DNA from: Ditylenchus dipsaci
Taxonomy: Eukaryota > Nematoda > Chromadorea > Rhabditida > Anguinidae
NCBI GenBank assembly: GCA_004194705.1
Contig: SADC01000032.1
Span: forward strand, 62,001-126,000
Direction: 5' to 3'
Length of the DNA stretch: 64,000 bases
How positions within the stretch are numbered: the stretch's first letter is position 1; each line of letters begins with the position of its first letter. Positions 9,735-22,600 of the stretch are shown here, piece after piece. The translations under genes were made by a program, and so were the position numbers. Below the pieces are notes generated by a model that ran no database searches, was not told where the DNA came from, and worked only from the letters and a program-made list of their open reading frames with translations.

Positions 9735-9955
9735 AAAGACCATGCTTACGGTGGTCCGATTCAAAAAAATTTTCCTAATCATTGATCTTTTCTTCGAGTT
9801 TTTTAATATTTTTTAACACAACCAGACCTAGAATTCAATTTTAGGTGCAGTTTATTAGAAACCAAGTTAAAAAATCTGAACAGAGGATTAATAATTAGGA
9901 ATTTTTTTTTGAATTGGTGGGGAACCACCAGACCACCGTGAATATGGTCCTTTAA
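9735..9955. repeat. palindromic repeat, family B, second copy
   Basis: GACCATGCTTACGGTGGTC...and its mirror GACCACCGTGAATATGGTCC enclose the AACCAGACCTAGAATTCAAT core also found at 3935 and 51210. Confidence 0.65.
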
Positions 9956-10342
9956 GAGAAAACATGGTTTCTTGGGTACTATTCTACGTCGTATGCCACT
10001 CAAATACAACAACCCCCCTCCCCACCCAAAAGGTAAATCTTTGTATAATTTTTTTTTGAGGTTTTTGCCTTTTACTTAGGCTTTTTGATAGATATTGTCA
10101 CTATGCATCAAATCATTTTCTTTTTGTCCTTTTCGTGTCATCTTTTTTCTTTTTTTTTGGCCTAATAGTATAAATACCCAAAACCTTAGTACTCTTTCAT
10201 ACTCTTTGGTGTACACTTTTCCTCTAATCAAATGAGGATCACAAAATTCGTAATTTTAAAATTTTGAAATAAATTTGGTGTTCAGCGTCATAAGTGGCCT
10301 AAGACCTATTTAAACCACCCTAATCTAATATATAGTTGATAA

Positions 10343-10617
10343 TGGAGTTGCATTCGGTCGCTTTTTTTGAGATCAGTCGGTTTTTAAAAACCGGTTTTTC
10401 AAAGCCGGTTTTGGTTCTGGTTTTTCCAAAAACTTTCGGTCGGTTAACCGACCTGTACCCGTATTTCGGTTAATTTGTGTCGCAAATTAACCGGTATTTT
10501 TCTAAACCCGGTTTCCGTGGTTTTTCTGATCCTGGTTTTCGGTTTCGGTTTATTTGCCAAAAAACCCCCGGTTTCGGTTAACCGACCGGTTCAGTTAACC
10601 TACCGAAGGCAGCCCTA
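10343..10617. mobile_element. hAT-like element, CCGGTT arrays
   Basis: Ends TGGAGTTGCATTCGG.../...CCGAAGGCAGCCCTA form short TIRs. Flanks GTTGATAA and GTTTATCA agree at 6 of 8 positions. The interior is almost entirely CCGGTT/AACCGG/GGTTTTTC motifs, self-complementary across the element. Confidence 0.6.
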
Positions 10618-11681
10618 GTTTATCACATAGTTTGATTTTTTGAGGAATTGGAAATATTTTGACCATTTTGGTGGGTACTAGGTGGAATAGTTCGTATTCT
10701 TATTTTTTGTCACGAAATTGTTGTAGGCGGTTTTTTATTTTTTTAATTTCAATTACAAACCTTCCATGTTTCAAAGCGCTCTTAACATTTTTCCATGTTT
10801 TTCCATACACTAGCAACAAAAAACAGGAGTAAAGCTAGCCGCTTCTCCACAAATTTTAACCACTGAGCTCATTTTCTTACAATTTGGACTCTTACAAAAA
10901 CCAGCTTGGGAGACCAAGAGACCCACGGGTGGCTATTCGCCTGCTTTTCGTCTTCAGTGCATCAGAAAACGCTAGAAAATTGTCAAGAGCGACTTAATAT
11001 ACAGTAGATTTGCGGGGAACAGTTCAGACGGCTCTCTTGTCAGTCAAAAAAAGCCAAGCAGTGATAGCAGGTGACCCAGGAGACCCGTGATATCACTCCC
11101 AATAACTACTCTAATCACTATTTTCCTTGACTTTTCCTCTTCTTTCCATTATTTGCCTTTCTTATCGATTGGGTGCACTCATCAAATTTTCCTAGTGGAC
11201 AATCTTGGCCCCTAATCATATGATGATGGACAGCAGGCAGCCGTTTCTAATCACTACCACATTCCATTTTCACTTTTATTTCGGTTGGAAAAGAGATTTA
11301 TAATGAAGTTTGCAATTTTTTATAATAAAAAAAGCTTTTTTCATCTCTTTTGCATTGATGCAACTACTACCCAATCTCTAGTTCCTTGGAGTGGGCCATT
11401 TATGAGTAGTGGTTAAAGAAAAAGATGTTTTTTTCCGCATCTTTGTGTGTGCCTCTCCAAACCAGCAGATGGACCTTGGCCTCTGAATTAAAGAGGTTGT
11501 AGTTGGAAATGTGTATGCCCAGCTTCTCATGTTTCTAACAAAGTTTGAGGGGCTCCAACTTATTGCTGAAATTTTTTCCTGCGTTCCATTCTTATACACT
11601 TTTAATATTTCGTGATTGAAATGTGGGCTTTATATAACATACCTCGAAATAAAAAATTTAACCATCGACGCTAAGCCATTT
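10618..11681. other. no gene recognised
   Basis: No convincing exon on either strand. Short ORFs around 11378-11599 (minus) lack coding-like text. Confidence 0.4.
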
Positions 11682-11948
11682 CCCACAGGACATTTTAGCT
11701 GTGCCATTGCATCCGGTGCATTTTAGCTGTAGAATTCCGCCCCGAAACCGGGAATATGTGCCATTTACCGCCCCTCCCCCAATTCGCCTCTTTATGAGAC
11801 TTTTTAGGCGTTTTAGGGATAAAATTTTCGGCGCTAGTATAGAATACCCCGCTATTTTTTTATATAAAATTTTCATATAAAATGCCCCGGACGAAATGGC
11901 ACAGCCCAAACGCCCGGAACAAAACGGCATAGCCGAAATGCCCTGGGC
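11682..11948. mobile_element. inverted-repeat element, CCCAGGGCATTT ends
   Basis: Left CCCACAGGACATTTTAGCTG and right CAGCCCAAAC...GAAATGCCCTGGGC are imperfect inverted repeats about 55 bp long (GGCATTTCGGCTATGCC recurs). The minus-strand ORF across it is a shadow of the repeat. Confidence 0.55.
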
Positions 11949-12768
11949 AAAATATATTATTAACCCCCAAAATCGGCCACGATGGTAAAAAGTTTTTTGG
12001 AGGCGTTTTATATGTGTTGAGGTAGTCACAAAAAATTGCCCTGGTTTCCCTTGTTAATTTTTTTCAATGTTTCTGGGAGTAATTTTGTATTTTGAAGTAA
12101 AAAGGCCAATTTGAGATGCTCTTGTTCGAAGTGTTTAATATAAGAGTAGCTTTATACCACCAACGGTGGTTGTACTATTTAAATCCTGGAATTGTGGACA
12201 TCGCAATCAGATATTTATATAGGCTAAGTCATTTTACGTAATTTTTTGTTGTGGCAATTTACCTCAAATGTTTTTGCATTTGAAGTAAAAAATTTTTACC
12301 TGGGGGATAGTAGTAATTAACCCCACCATCCCCAAACACGACCTTTTGATTTAACCCCATTTTTCAAATAGAAAAAATTTGGAGATGTGTTCATAGACTT
12401 AACTGTGACATATCCCGAGCAGTGTTGTTCTGGCGCCGGCGCTAGCGCCGGCGCTGCTCCGGGAAAAAACAGCGACGGGCCGGCGCTCGGCGCAAGCGCT
12501 GGGACCAATCAAAAATTTTGGTCAGCGCCGGCGCTGAAAATTTTCGTCCCGGCGCTGGCCCCGCCGCTGTTTTTTGAATGGCTATGGCTCCGGCGCTGTT
12601 TTCAAAATTGAACGGCCTAATATTGAAAAGACAATCTTTCTTAATTTTAAGCTAAACTATCTGAATTTTTATGCTGCAATTTCTAATTTCTTTTTCTTGA
12701 TTTTTTAGTTTTTTACTATTTTTTTAAACATAACCAGGGTATCATATGCTATTGTTAAAAAAGTAATT

Positions 12769-12889
12769 TACCGTATTTTCTCTAATAAGTCGACATGTTG
12801 GCTTATTTTTTGGACACCTTGTAGCATGTTGGCTAATAAGAGCATGTCAGCTTAATGGAGCATGTCGACTTATTAGAGGAAATACGGTA
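12769..12889. mobile_element. MITE, TACCGTATTTTCTC family
   Basis: Palindromic 121-bp unit: CCGTATTTTCTCTAATAAG...CTTATTAGAGGAAATACGG with TA at each end. The same ends occur at 25024, 29428, 47738, 57624 and 60079, with single ends at 29215 and 54798. Confidence 0.8.
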
Positions 12890-12998
12890 GATAACATTTT
12901 TTCACAAAACTAAATGGATTACTTTATTCCTCTCATGAACTCCCCACTCTCTAATAACTCCACCTTATATGGACTCATTTCTCAGCATAGGGAAAATA

Positions 12999-13352
12999 CA
13001 GGGTGTTTCAAGAAATCCGCAGGATTTGAAATCGCTATTTTTTTTCTAGATCAAATTTCGAATTTCTGTTTTCGCCAATCGTTTTCTCTTGACGCGTAAT
13101 TTCGTTAAATGTATAAGGTCAAAAATACGATTTTCTCTTGGTCTTCCCTGTGGTTCGGGTTTTAGCCATCTAGGGGCCACCAAGAGACCAGGACCAGAAA
13201 CACAGGGGGACCAAGCAAATATCGTGTTTTGACATTGTACACCTAACGAAATTGCCCGTCAAGAAAAAAAGATTGGCGAAAACAGAGATTCAAAATTTGA
13301 TCTGGAAAAAAATATAGCCATTTCAAATCCTGCGGATTTCTTGAAAGACCAC
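12999..13352. mobile_element. fold-back MITE, CAGGGTGTTTCAAG ends
   Basis: Arms of about 165 bp: CAGGGTGTTTCAAGAAATCC...and its mirror GGATTTCTTGAAAGACC. Ends resemble Tc1/mariner termini. A partial relative is at 63405-63600. Confidence 0.7.
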
Positions 13353-13636
13353 ATATTTCAATTTTTACTCACCACGGGGAATTAATAGAGGAAATAAAAA
13401 CGTTACTTCATTACTTTCACTGTAAAAAACTTTATGTTTAAAAAGATAGAAAATTTCATAAAATTCACAGCAAAAACAAAATTATCAACCCGGAGTCGGC
13501 GCGGCCATGAGCGCCGGCGGTAGCGCCGGAGCCAAAATTTTTTAAGGTAGGCGCTCGGCGCCGGCGCCGATCCCGTCGCTGGAACAACACTGCTCCCGAG
13601 TTTATGCCTAGCAATTCGTAATTGCTGTATTTGCAG

Positions 13637-16600
13637 GAGAATGTTATCTCTCCTAAGTATTCTTCTTATTTGTGCCTTTTTAATTCCACAGAAAAGTGTA
13701 GCACTTCTGGGAGAGCCTGAAGATGCACTAGACACCACAGCTAGTGGACATGACAATAACAAAGATTACTACCAGGTAGGTCAATTTATCAGGAATACAG
13801 AGGCAAGCATCAAAAGCTGCCTATTTTATTGCTAACTTTTTTAGTTTGTGACACCCACATGATATTTTTAGATATTAAATCAATATTTTAATTTTTTAAA
13901 AATATTTTAAAAATTTTACTAGCTTAAGAAATTATGAGCTAACCAAATGATTTGCCCTACGACCTCTATTCTAGTAAATAAGCTCAAGAATTTGGGGTCT
14001 ATTTCAAAATTGAGTGCCAAATGTGCCTTGGTTCTCCGTGTTGTTTTAAATGTGATCGTGATAAAGTGATCATGTCAACCAACTCTATATAGTGTAAGGA
14101 CTCGCCCGTTCGGGAATAACCAGTATTTGTCCTGACCAGAATTAGTGTTCCTATAGAACACAATATAGGGGGGGATTAACCAACAATATATTTGAATTCA
14201 AACTAGCATTGGTCTCAACAAGAATAACTTATACCAGGAGCAGTCTTGGAGAGATGAGCCCACTCACTTACCTCAGACATGATTCCGAGAAGTACTCTTG
14301 ATCAAAAAATAAATCATTCTTAAGTTGAGTTTAGATTTGGTTTAGTATGTCAAGCTGTGCAAGTTCTCGCTCGTCAAAGGTTAGTAAGGTTGGTAGTAGT
14401 TCTATTCATGATTCTAGCTTAACCAGTAATAGTCATTGCTCAAACCAGAAATCATACCAGAAGCATACTAGAAAAATCCAGAAAGCTTTTGAGCTGTTGC
14501 TTAGTACTGGAATTAAACCAGATTTGATTCCTAAGTTTGAAGAGTTACTCAACCAGTCTGACATGGACTTGGCGCTTGAGTCCTTCAATGACGATAGTGA
14601 CATTCTTGAGTCAGAGATAACCAGAATTGAACAGGTTGATCAAACTGGAGGGATAGCCAGCTCTAATGCCGACAAGCTTGCCTCAAACACCGCTTCTAAG
14701 TCCCACTGTGCCGATGATAAGAAGATCTCTCCTCTGGTGATGCCTGCCGTAGTCAAGTCAGCCGAAGAGTCCGCAAGCCAGTCTTCAGTCGTCTCCAGTC
14801 TTGCTGTCTATAATGGGTGCATCGACCAGTCTTCCAACTTCAAGCCAACCGCAGTCAAGCCAGTGGTCCTGCACTCCTCAGTTCCTGATGGTGATCCCGA
14901 ATCACCAGGATTGGCCGGAACCACGTGGAAATCCCCTAATTTAAACCGAAGGCTGAAAAAAGGAACAAAAGAGAGAAGATACCCAAGGCCAGAGCGAAGA
15001 ATGAGCCTATGGCTGTTTTTAACATGAGACTTGGCAAAAAGAGCCTCTAAATGCATTTTTTTTTACTAAAATATGGTCGAACTACCTGGATACTTTCCAA
15101 CCACCAGAAAAGTAGGAGGGCTGGCGGGAAAATTGTAGGCAGGAGGGAGGAGGTACCCAGGAAGGGGTAATCAGGGAGTATGTGATGGATTAATACATTA
15201 ACTCCCCCGCCCCCATTATATTTTGAAATACGATAAAGTCGCTGATAAGCGCTTGTGATCCCTAGTAATCACAGTGTTAAAATAACCATAATGAACAAGG
15301 GGGACCACGGCATTTTTTTAAGAATACAGCAACAGATAGTGGGATATAGCCGGACAAATATTGTTTTAGCGCCATATTTCATTGACAACGCGATTTTACA
15401 ATATTGAAAACTGGTGCAGAATACTAAGTTGTGTTGAAAACTAGGGTTGGCCTCCCTCCCTCCCTCCCCCCCCCCTCCCCCCCCGCTTTTTGACCAAATT
15501 TCCTTATACCTTCCCCCCCGCTCCTCCCCCCCGCAAAAAAATCGGCCACCTCCCCCCGTTTCTCCCCCCCGCTCCCAAAATGACCCCCCGTCACCCCCCG
15601 CAAAAAATCCCAGTCGAGAAAAACTCTCGGATGAGGTCATTTTCAGAACGGCAGCCGAGAAGGATCAAGATTTATCGAACCAGAGGAGTGGCAATATCGT
15701 AGCTTTTCAAAAAATTTCAGTCCCGAGGCTTGTAAATTAATCACGCACCCCCCGCCACTGCCCCCCGCTCACAACTTCCTCCCCCCCCGCTCCTCCCCCG
15801 CAAATTTTTTTAGTCTAATCTCCCCCCCGCACCCCAAAAAGCGGGGGGGGAGGGGGGGAGGCCAACCCTATTGAAAATATCAAAATTTCTCTGAAACTAT
15901 TTTGAAAATTGAAATGCAGCTCAAAGGTGAGGCGTCTTTTTTTACCGTAGCTTTACCGTAATTCTGGACCGAGCGGTTTTTCGCGAAAAAAGCAACAGGA
16001 GGACCAAGTCATATTTTGGCACCCGATTCTTAAATAGATCCAAAATGTGTTTAGCTTCTGGCCCTGAAAGCAGTCAGCCATTTAAACAGTGACAGCAATG
16101 ACATGTACCACTGGAAACTGGAGAAGTTGATGAGTGCTAAACGACAGGTGATTGCTGGTCTCAAATACAAACTCAAGTTTGTGGTTGCCAGATCAGAGTG
16201 CAGAAAAGAGGTTTTATGAAGTTTTGCTTAAAATTTTATATTCTTGATTTTCAAGGGAGACGACGAGAAAGTAGCCCTCAACTTGTGCTCGGTCAGAGAT
16301 GATGCTCCTAAACAGGTTGGAATTAGGGCTTTAAACTTTGTAGAAACATCTTTTGGCATACCGCTAATACCTATATTAATTCTTTACCATAAAAAGTAAC
16401 AAAAGGTACCTATTTTAAAATGCCCACTACTTTTTTTAGTTTGATTTTTTTGCATTATATTCAAAAAAAATTAGTTAAAGAAGTATCTAATCTACAAAAA
16501 AATTTGCGATGCAATGATTTTTTTCAGAATGATCGAAAGCTGACAAAAAGCCCACCGCAAATTTGAAGAAGTAAAAATTAATTCTGAAAAACATTATGCA

Positions 16601-19600
16601 ATCAATGGTCAAAAGTGTCTATTAAATCCGCGGGATAATAAAGACGATAATAGAAGAAGCTGGAATACTTATCGAGACCGTAAACTACAGAAACATCAAG
16701 AAGTTGAAAAAAAGGAATTCGGAAGTATGGCAGCGGCGCAGCGCCAAATAACTTCAATGTCAACAAAAATGAAAAAAAATGTTGGGTGGAGGACAATTGG
16801 GAAAAAGACTTATCTCGGTCTCATTCTGTCACTTTTCAGAAGCAAAATTATTAGAAGTTTTATGAGAAATATTTTTTTTCAAGTTTACCAAAGAAATAAA
16901 ATTAGGTGTGCCACTACGAAGTACTGCTCAGGGAGTGGGAAAACACTGAAGAGTTCGTCAACAGAGGATGTTCGCGCCAACATACGGAGACCAAAGGGGT
17001 CAACAGCAAGAGCCAGTAAGTTTGGCTGACTTCACCTTTTCTAGTCTCACTCTAAACTAAAATCTTTAAATAATCCAGTGTGCACCCCCTTCGTCATCAT
17101 GAGGAAGAAAATGCAGTCAGCAAGAACGCTGCTAATTTGCTCAAGGTGGGACGCAGCATCAAAGCCAAGGATTTTGGAGCTTGGAACTTGTTCAGCGGTT
17201 TCATAGATCGGTAGATAGTTTTGCAATGACGTTAAATAACGGGTCATGAAGAGCTTTTGTCAAAAGTATTTTAAGCATCGAAATTTATGATCTGAAAAAC
17301 GTAAATCTTGTAAAAACCAAGAAAACGTTAAAGACGGATTGAATCGGTATTTTAGCATAAGGTTTGGCATGAGGTCTTGTATTTTTACTTTTGTGACGCT
17401 GCTATTTTGGAATTTTATTCTCGATAATAAATCAAATTGAATTGAAAATATTGACTTTTTGGTTTAGCTTTCTACGGTGGTATAAAATGAAATTTTGGAC
17501 ATTATCGTGTTTTACCAAGTTCTAGACTAATTTTTAATGTTGCTAAATTACTTTCGAATTTACTAAAACTGCTTTAAAATTGGTCCACAAAATTATTAAT
17601 TAGTAATTCATTAAACCTTTTCTGGACTTTAGCTACTCAAAGATCTACGACTCTAAACGAGAGATTCTCAAGCGCTTCCGTATCTACAAGCACAACGTCA
17701 GGGCAGCTAAGATGTGGCAGGACAACGAGCATGGGACAGCCATTTATGGAGAGACTCAGTTCATGGATTTAACCCCTGAGGAATTTAGAAATGTAAGCAA
17801 TTATGAACTGTGCAAATTTCACGAAATCCCCGATTCTTAGACCTACCTGCCTTACAAATGGACTCAGCCAAAGTACCATGTTCGCAAAGTGCAAGACTCA
17901 GAACTGGAATTGGAGGACGAAAATCCTTTTCCTACATCAGTGGATTGGCGCAAAGAGGGGGTAGTCACAGATGTTAAGAACCAGCGTTGGTTTTTGAATT
18001 CTAACTCAACATTTTTGACGATATCACATGAGAAATAGACACCGGAATAATAAATTTAGTGGTTAAAAGTATCCACATTCCAAATTTTTTATCAGAATCA
18101 CAGTTCTACAGATTTTTAAAAAAATTCGCCTGATTTTGAAAAGCCGTAATTATTTCTTCTTGAAAATGTCGACAAACAAAAATTTTACTTGTCTACCCAC
18201 CTTGAGTATCCCACCAACCCATAAGGTGGACCGACGCGAAATCATTTTTTGTACATTGCATATCAAATTAAGTTTTCTCTGAATTTCAGAAGCGTGTGGC
18301 AGCTGCTGGGCCTTCTCCGTCACCGGTAATATTGAGGGACAGTGGGCTCGCAAGACCGGAAAACTGGTGTCTCTGTCAGAACAAGAGCTGCTGGATTGCG
18401 ATATTGTGGATCAAGCTTGCAATGGGGACTTCCGCTCAATGCTTACAAGTAGATTTGCATTTTTCACTATGGTCACTATATCATTTGCAATATCTTTTAG
18501 AGAAATTATCCGAATCGGAGGATTAGAGCCTGAGTCAGCTTATCCCTATGACGCACACAGAGAGACATGCCATTTGGCCAGAAAAGAGATTGCTGTTTAC
18601 ATCAATGACTCAGTCCAATTGCCTCAAGATGAAGGCAAGATGGCTGTTTGGCTCTTCAAGAATGGACCCATTTCTATTGGTAACTTTTAAAAATGAATAC
18701 AAATAACATAAAAAGTCATTGTACATGGTTCCCAAGAAATTTAATACCCTTGATGAGTCATGACCATACTTGCGCGCGGGGCGCTGGGAGCTGCGCCGGG
18801 GCTGAGCGGCGCCGCTAAAAACCATACTTTTGAGGGGCGCCGATGCCGCGTAATTTTCAAAATGTTCGCCGTTGCCGTCGCCGCTGCCGCTCGATTTGTC
18901 AGAATGGTCGCCGCTGACGCGGACTTTTATAGAGTGCCGCCGCTGGCGCCACCGCTCAGCTTTTCGTGCTGCTGCCGGCGCCGGTATTTTCGCTACTGTC
19001 AATTCTCAATTTTACCAAACCCCGATTTAGTTTAACTAAAAATGACAGTCAAAATAGGTTAGCTCTTCAAAGTGTATCAAATTTTTTGAGACGCTCTCTG
19101 AAGTTAATATTTTTAAAACAAGTCTGGAGCTATGTGGTTGTTACCAAATAAGACTTCAGTGGTTCGGTGGTGTAAAAACACAAGTGTACCCTCCCCTCCA
19201 AAGAGTATTTATTTTGAGGTGTGTGCATATTTAGTTAGGCTTAGAATTAGGCTCACGCTTAGGCATTAGGCTAAGGCATGGGCCGCGATTAAAACGCGAA
19301 AAAAAACGCGATCGTGACGTCAAAATATACTCTTTATGCTCTTTGGAGGAAGGTTCACTTGTATTACTGTCCACGGCCTTTCAAAGTAGTCGAAAATGGA
19401 CAGTAGGTGACCTTTGAACAATTTTGCGGGAAATAAAAACTTTTAAATTCCGGATTCGAACCAGCAACCTTAAAATGTGGTTTCATTTGAATTTAAACGA
19501 TTTACGTGTGGTACCAGATACGGAAGAGAGATACACTCCCGGCAACCGGACAAAAACGACTTTTTCCGGATTTGTCGCGCGACAAAAACGACTTTTTCAT

Positions 19601-22600
19601 AACTTTTCTTAGCGATCTTTGATATTTATTTGTGTGCCTTGCTATTGGTCTCTTAGTGCATTGTTGATGTCATTATTTTACAACTGCAAAAGATGTTAAC
19701 GATAGAGTAAGCTATCTGGACAGACATCCAATCGATCAGGAAGAAATAAGCAGAACAGGAAAGCGCATAATCTGATCGAATGAATTTTCCTACACTTATA
19801 AATCGGTAAGTTATTGCTAATAGTTCATGCCAATATTTAGTCTTTCGTTTTTAGACAAGCACAGTGATTGAAGGGCTGCAATATTTTCGATGCAATCGCC
19901 AGAGAGTAAGCGCAAATAGGCAGAAGAAAGATTGCAAGGAAAAAGGATTCGTTCGCATTTTAGACAACCACTTCTATAAGACCAAAGACCATTTCCACAG
20001 CAGCAAGGAGCTTGAATTCGAGGTTTGATGATTTGTCGTTTCGTTAATGTGCTGCTCTTCTCAGATTTATTGCTGCTTCAGAAGAAACAGCGACTAGCTA
20101 AAGGTATGAACATTGTTGAAGCATCGCCTACAACAAAAACGAAGTCTGCTTTGCTCGTGGTCAAAAGAGGGGCTGAAAGGGATCTACTTGCAGTATTGCC
20201 AAAGAACTCTAGCATCAAGCGGCAGCTACATTGAAAAAAGTACAATGTTAACATGGCCACGGTTAATTCATAAAGGCCAAAAGAAATGATCATTCCCGCT
20301 GAAGTACAACTCACTCATGCTGGACATTAAATTCTTCGATACGACTCAAGAGTATCAGAGCCAGGTATTTGTGATTACTGCTAGGAGTGTAAGCCCCTGA
20401 AGAAGGAGTGTAAGCCCCCAAGCCCCCGAAGAGGGCGCAGGGGCTTGAGAGTTGGAGATGCGCGCACTCACTTACCTTATACATGATTCCGAGCAAGACT
20501 TTTGAACAAAAATGCATTAAGAGGCTCTTTTTGCCCAGCTCCAGTGACCAAAACATGCCAAAACAGGCAAATGGTCGAAATTTCAAAATGCCCAAAACTC
20601 AGTTTTTCATTAACCAGAACTTAAAAATAATGCCTTTTGAACTGCTGAGGTGATTTTAGGTCGATATAGGGTGTTTGGAAACACTTTAAAAAAAATCCAT
20701 TTGGGGGGGGGGGGTGGTGTATACTCCGGTAGGGTCAAATTTTCTAACTGCCACGTTTAAGACACGAGGAGAGGCCAGAAGAAGAGTTCCGACAAGTCCG
20801 ACCAAGGCATTTAGAGTCAAAAGAGCAATTGCATGGCCTGGTCAGAGCTTGGAGTGAGAGAAGAAAATTCGAAACAGAAGAGCTCTCTTACGAAGATGTG
20901 ATCAACTTCCTCAAGTCAATTCAAGAAGCCCTTTCCTTCGCAAACGGCCAAAATCCAGACGTAGATTAATGGAGTGACGATGAAGTTTTCATGTTCATGT
21001 TATTTTCAAATTTTTTGGTTCTTATCATTGTCAAATGGTTAGGAAAATAAAAATGGTAAAGCGAAAAGGAGTGTTTCTGGTTCATTATGATCGAAAAGCC
21101 GATGATAAGCAATTTCAACTTAGTGACTAAGTTCAAGTTAAACATGGAGAATTATTATTATTATAAAAGTCGGTTTCATCGCACGACAAGTCCTGAAAAA
21201 GTCGGTTTTGTCGCGCGTCAAATCAGGAAAACAGTCGGTTTTGTCGCGTGACAAATACTTTTAAAATCCGGTTTTGTCTGGTTGCCACACTCCCCTTTAA
21301 ATTTGACTATAAAAACCAATTACTGACTTGAAATGATTTCTAGTTCACCAAATTCTAATTTTCAGAATCCATCTAATTTTTATGAAAGTGGAGATTCTCA
21401 GCTTTCGTTTGCTACATAAAACGTCTTAAAAATGCGATTTTTTCGCATTTTTTATGCGAGAAAGTGATTTTACTACTTTTTCTGGTGTATTTGACCTAAA
21501 GTCAGGACTTTTGATTGACGTGTACTCAAATTTCTAAACGAAAAGTTGAAAATCTAATATCAGGTTGTTCAGAAAGTTCGCAACCATCCCTGCACATACT
21601 TGTTTTTGATTTTTCTAATTCGTTTTGTCCTTTTATTCGAATTAGCAACTAGCGGTAACAAATGCGATGACAAATCAATCATTAATTATCAACTTCGCTT
21701 CGTGTCTTATAAATGCTAAACATTGACAAATGAAATACGTCAAGCCGTAAACAAAGAAACCAGATGCCTTTGTGTTGAAAAATTCGGTAACAAATAACCG
21801 AATTTTAAGCTCGTCGCAAAACCTTTTTTCGACATCGCATTCTGCAGCAACTCGTGGCCTGAACTCGTGGCCTCCAGTGAAATTTGAGGGAAATAGCCTT
21901 GTTTCTAGTGTTGTCACAACAAAACGTAACGCTTTACCTACTACGGCGTGAAATCCAAATAAAAGTCACCTACTGCCTATTTTTTGCCGTTTTGAAAGGC
22001 CATGCTGTCATTCCAATAACCTACCTGACAAAAATTATTGTGAGTTCGATTCTCGATTTCTCTTTTTGTAAATTTTCAACTTTTTTATTCACATCAAAAA
22101 AAGTTTTGGTTGTTCCTCAACTCTTCCAGAATATGGTATTGCCTTGGATAAAATAGCCAATTGACCCTTCTGTTTTCTCCTGGCCATGGAGCGTTGGTTA
22201 AAAGAGCTTCTGGTCAGTGTTGTGGAATAGTTTCTAGACTTCTAGGTAGTGTTCTTAAATTGTTGAGGCCTACTTTTTTGTTTTGGCTGAGTGAGCGATC
22301 AGCTGGTTGGAGCAGGAAATTGATAATTTTGGCGCATAAACTGCCAATCCAGTTAAATACCCATAAGAAACATAGCAGAAAGAAGTTGTGGCCTGAAAAT
22401 AAAGAAAATTGATTGTAATTTGTTGTTTGCTAGGAGTTCTCTGCCAGTCCCTGATAGTCAGTTAGCAATGGATTTTTTTCATAACTTTAGATTTAAGTTA
22501 CCTATGTCTGTTGAATTTTTTCTGAAATCGATTAGCAACCAAAATTTCTTGCAGAATTCAAATAAGAAAACAGATTTTTAAAATAGGGCTTGGTTGCCGA

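Larger units (their letters stand above)
12420..13592. mobile_element. hAT-like element, GGCGCC arrays, next to cathepsin F exon 1
   Basis: Ends CAGTGTTGTTC...GGAACAACACTG with flanks ATCCCGAG (12412-12419) and CTCCCGAG (13593-13600), 7 of 8 matching. Self-complementary GGCGCCGGCGC arrays lie inside both ends. Two other elements are nested in it (12769-12889 and 12999-13352). Its right end is 44 bp upstream of the cathepsin F first exon. Confidence 0.8.
19541..21286. mobile_element. MULE (Mutator-like), internally deleted, exact 8-bp target duplication
   Basis: Ends GGCAACCGGACAAAAACGAC.../...CCGGTTTTGTCTGGTTGCC with a subterminal array of GTCGGTTTTGTCGCGCGNCAAA. ACACTCCC lies on both sides (19533-19540 and 21287-21294). 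It carries FLYWCH-type gene pieces and a later insertion of repeat R (about 20385-20700). It sits in cathepsin F intron 9, same orientation as the gene. Confidence 0.85.

Noticed and set aside
10343..10617. Ordinary microsatellite
   Set aside because: CCGGTT repeats are confined between inverted ends with a partial 8-bp duplication, so an element is the better reading.
15447..15740. Pro-rich ORFs
   Set aside because: Produced by poly-C runs inside a hAT-like element.
16549..17029. Long open frame ([17 protein letters not shown]...) overlapping cathepsin F exon 4
   Set aside because: The 16906-17015 part is read in another frame by the well-supported cathepsin exon, and the upstream part lies in its intron with no recognisable domain or splice partner; treated as chance.
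22161..22412. 84-codon ORF ([17 protein letters not shown]...)
   Set aside because: Short, no domain, no splice signals matching neighbours; inside a transposon-rich intron.
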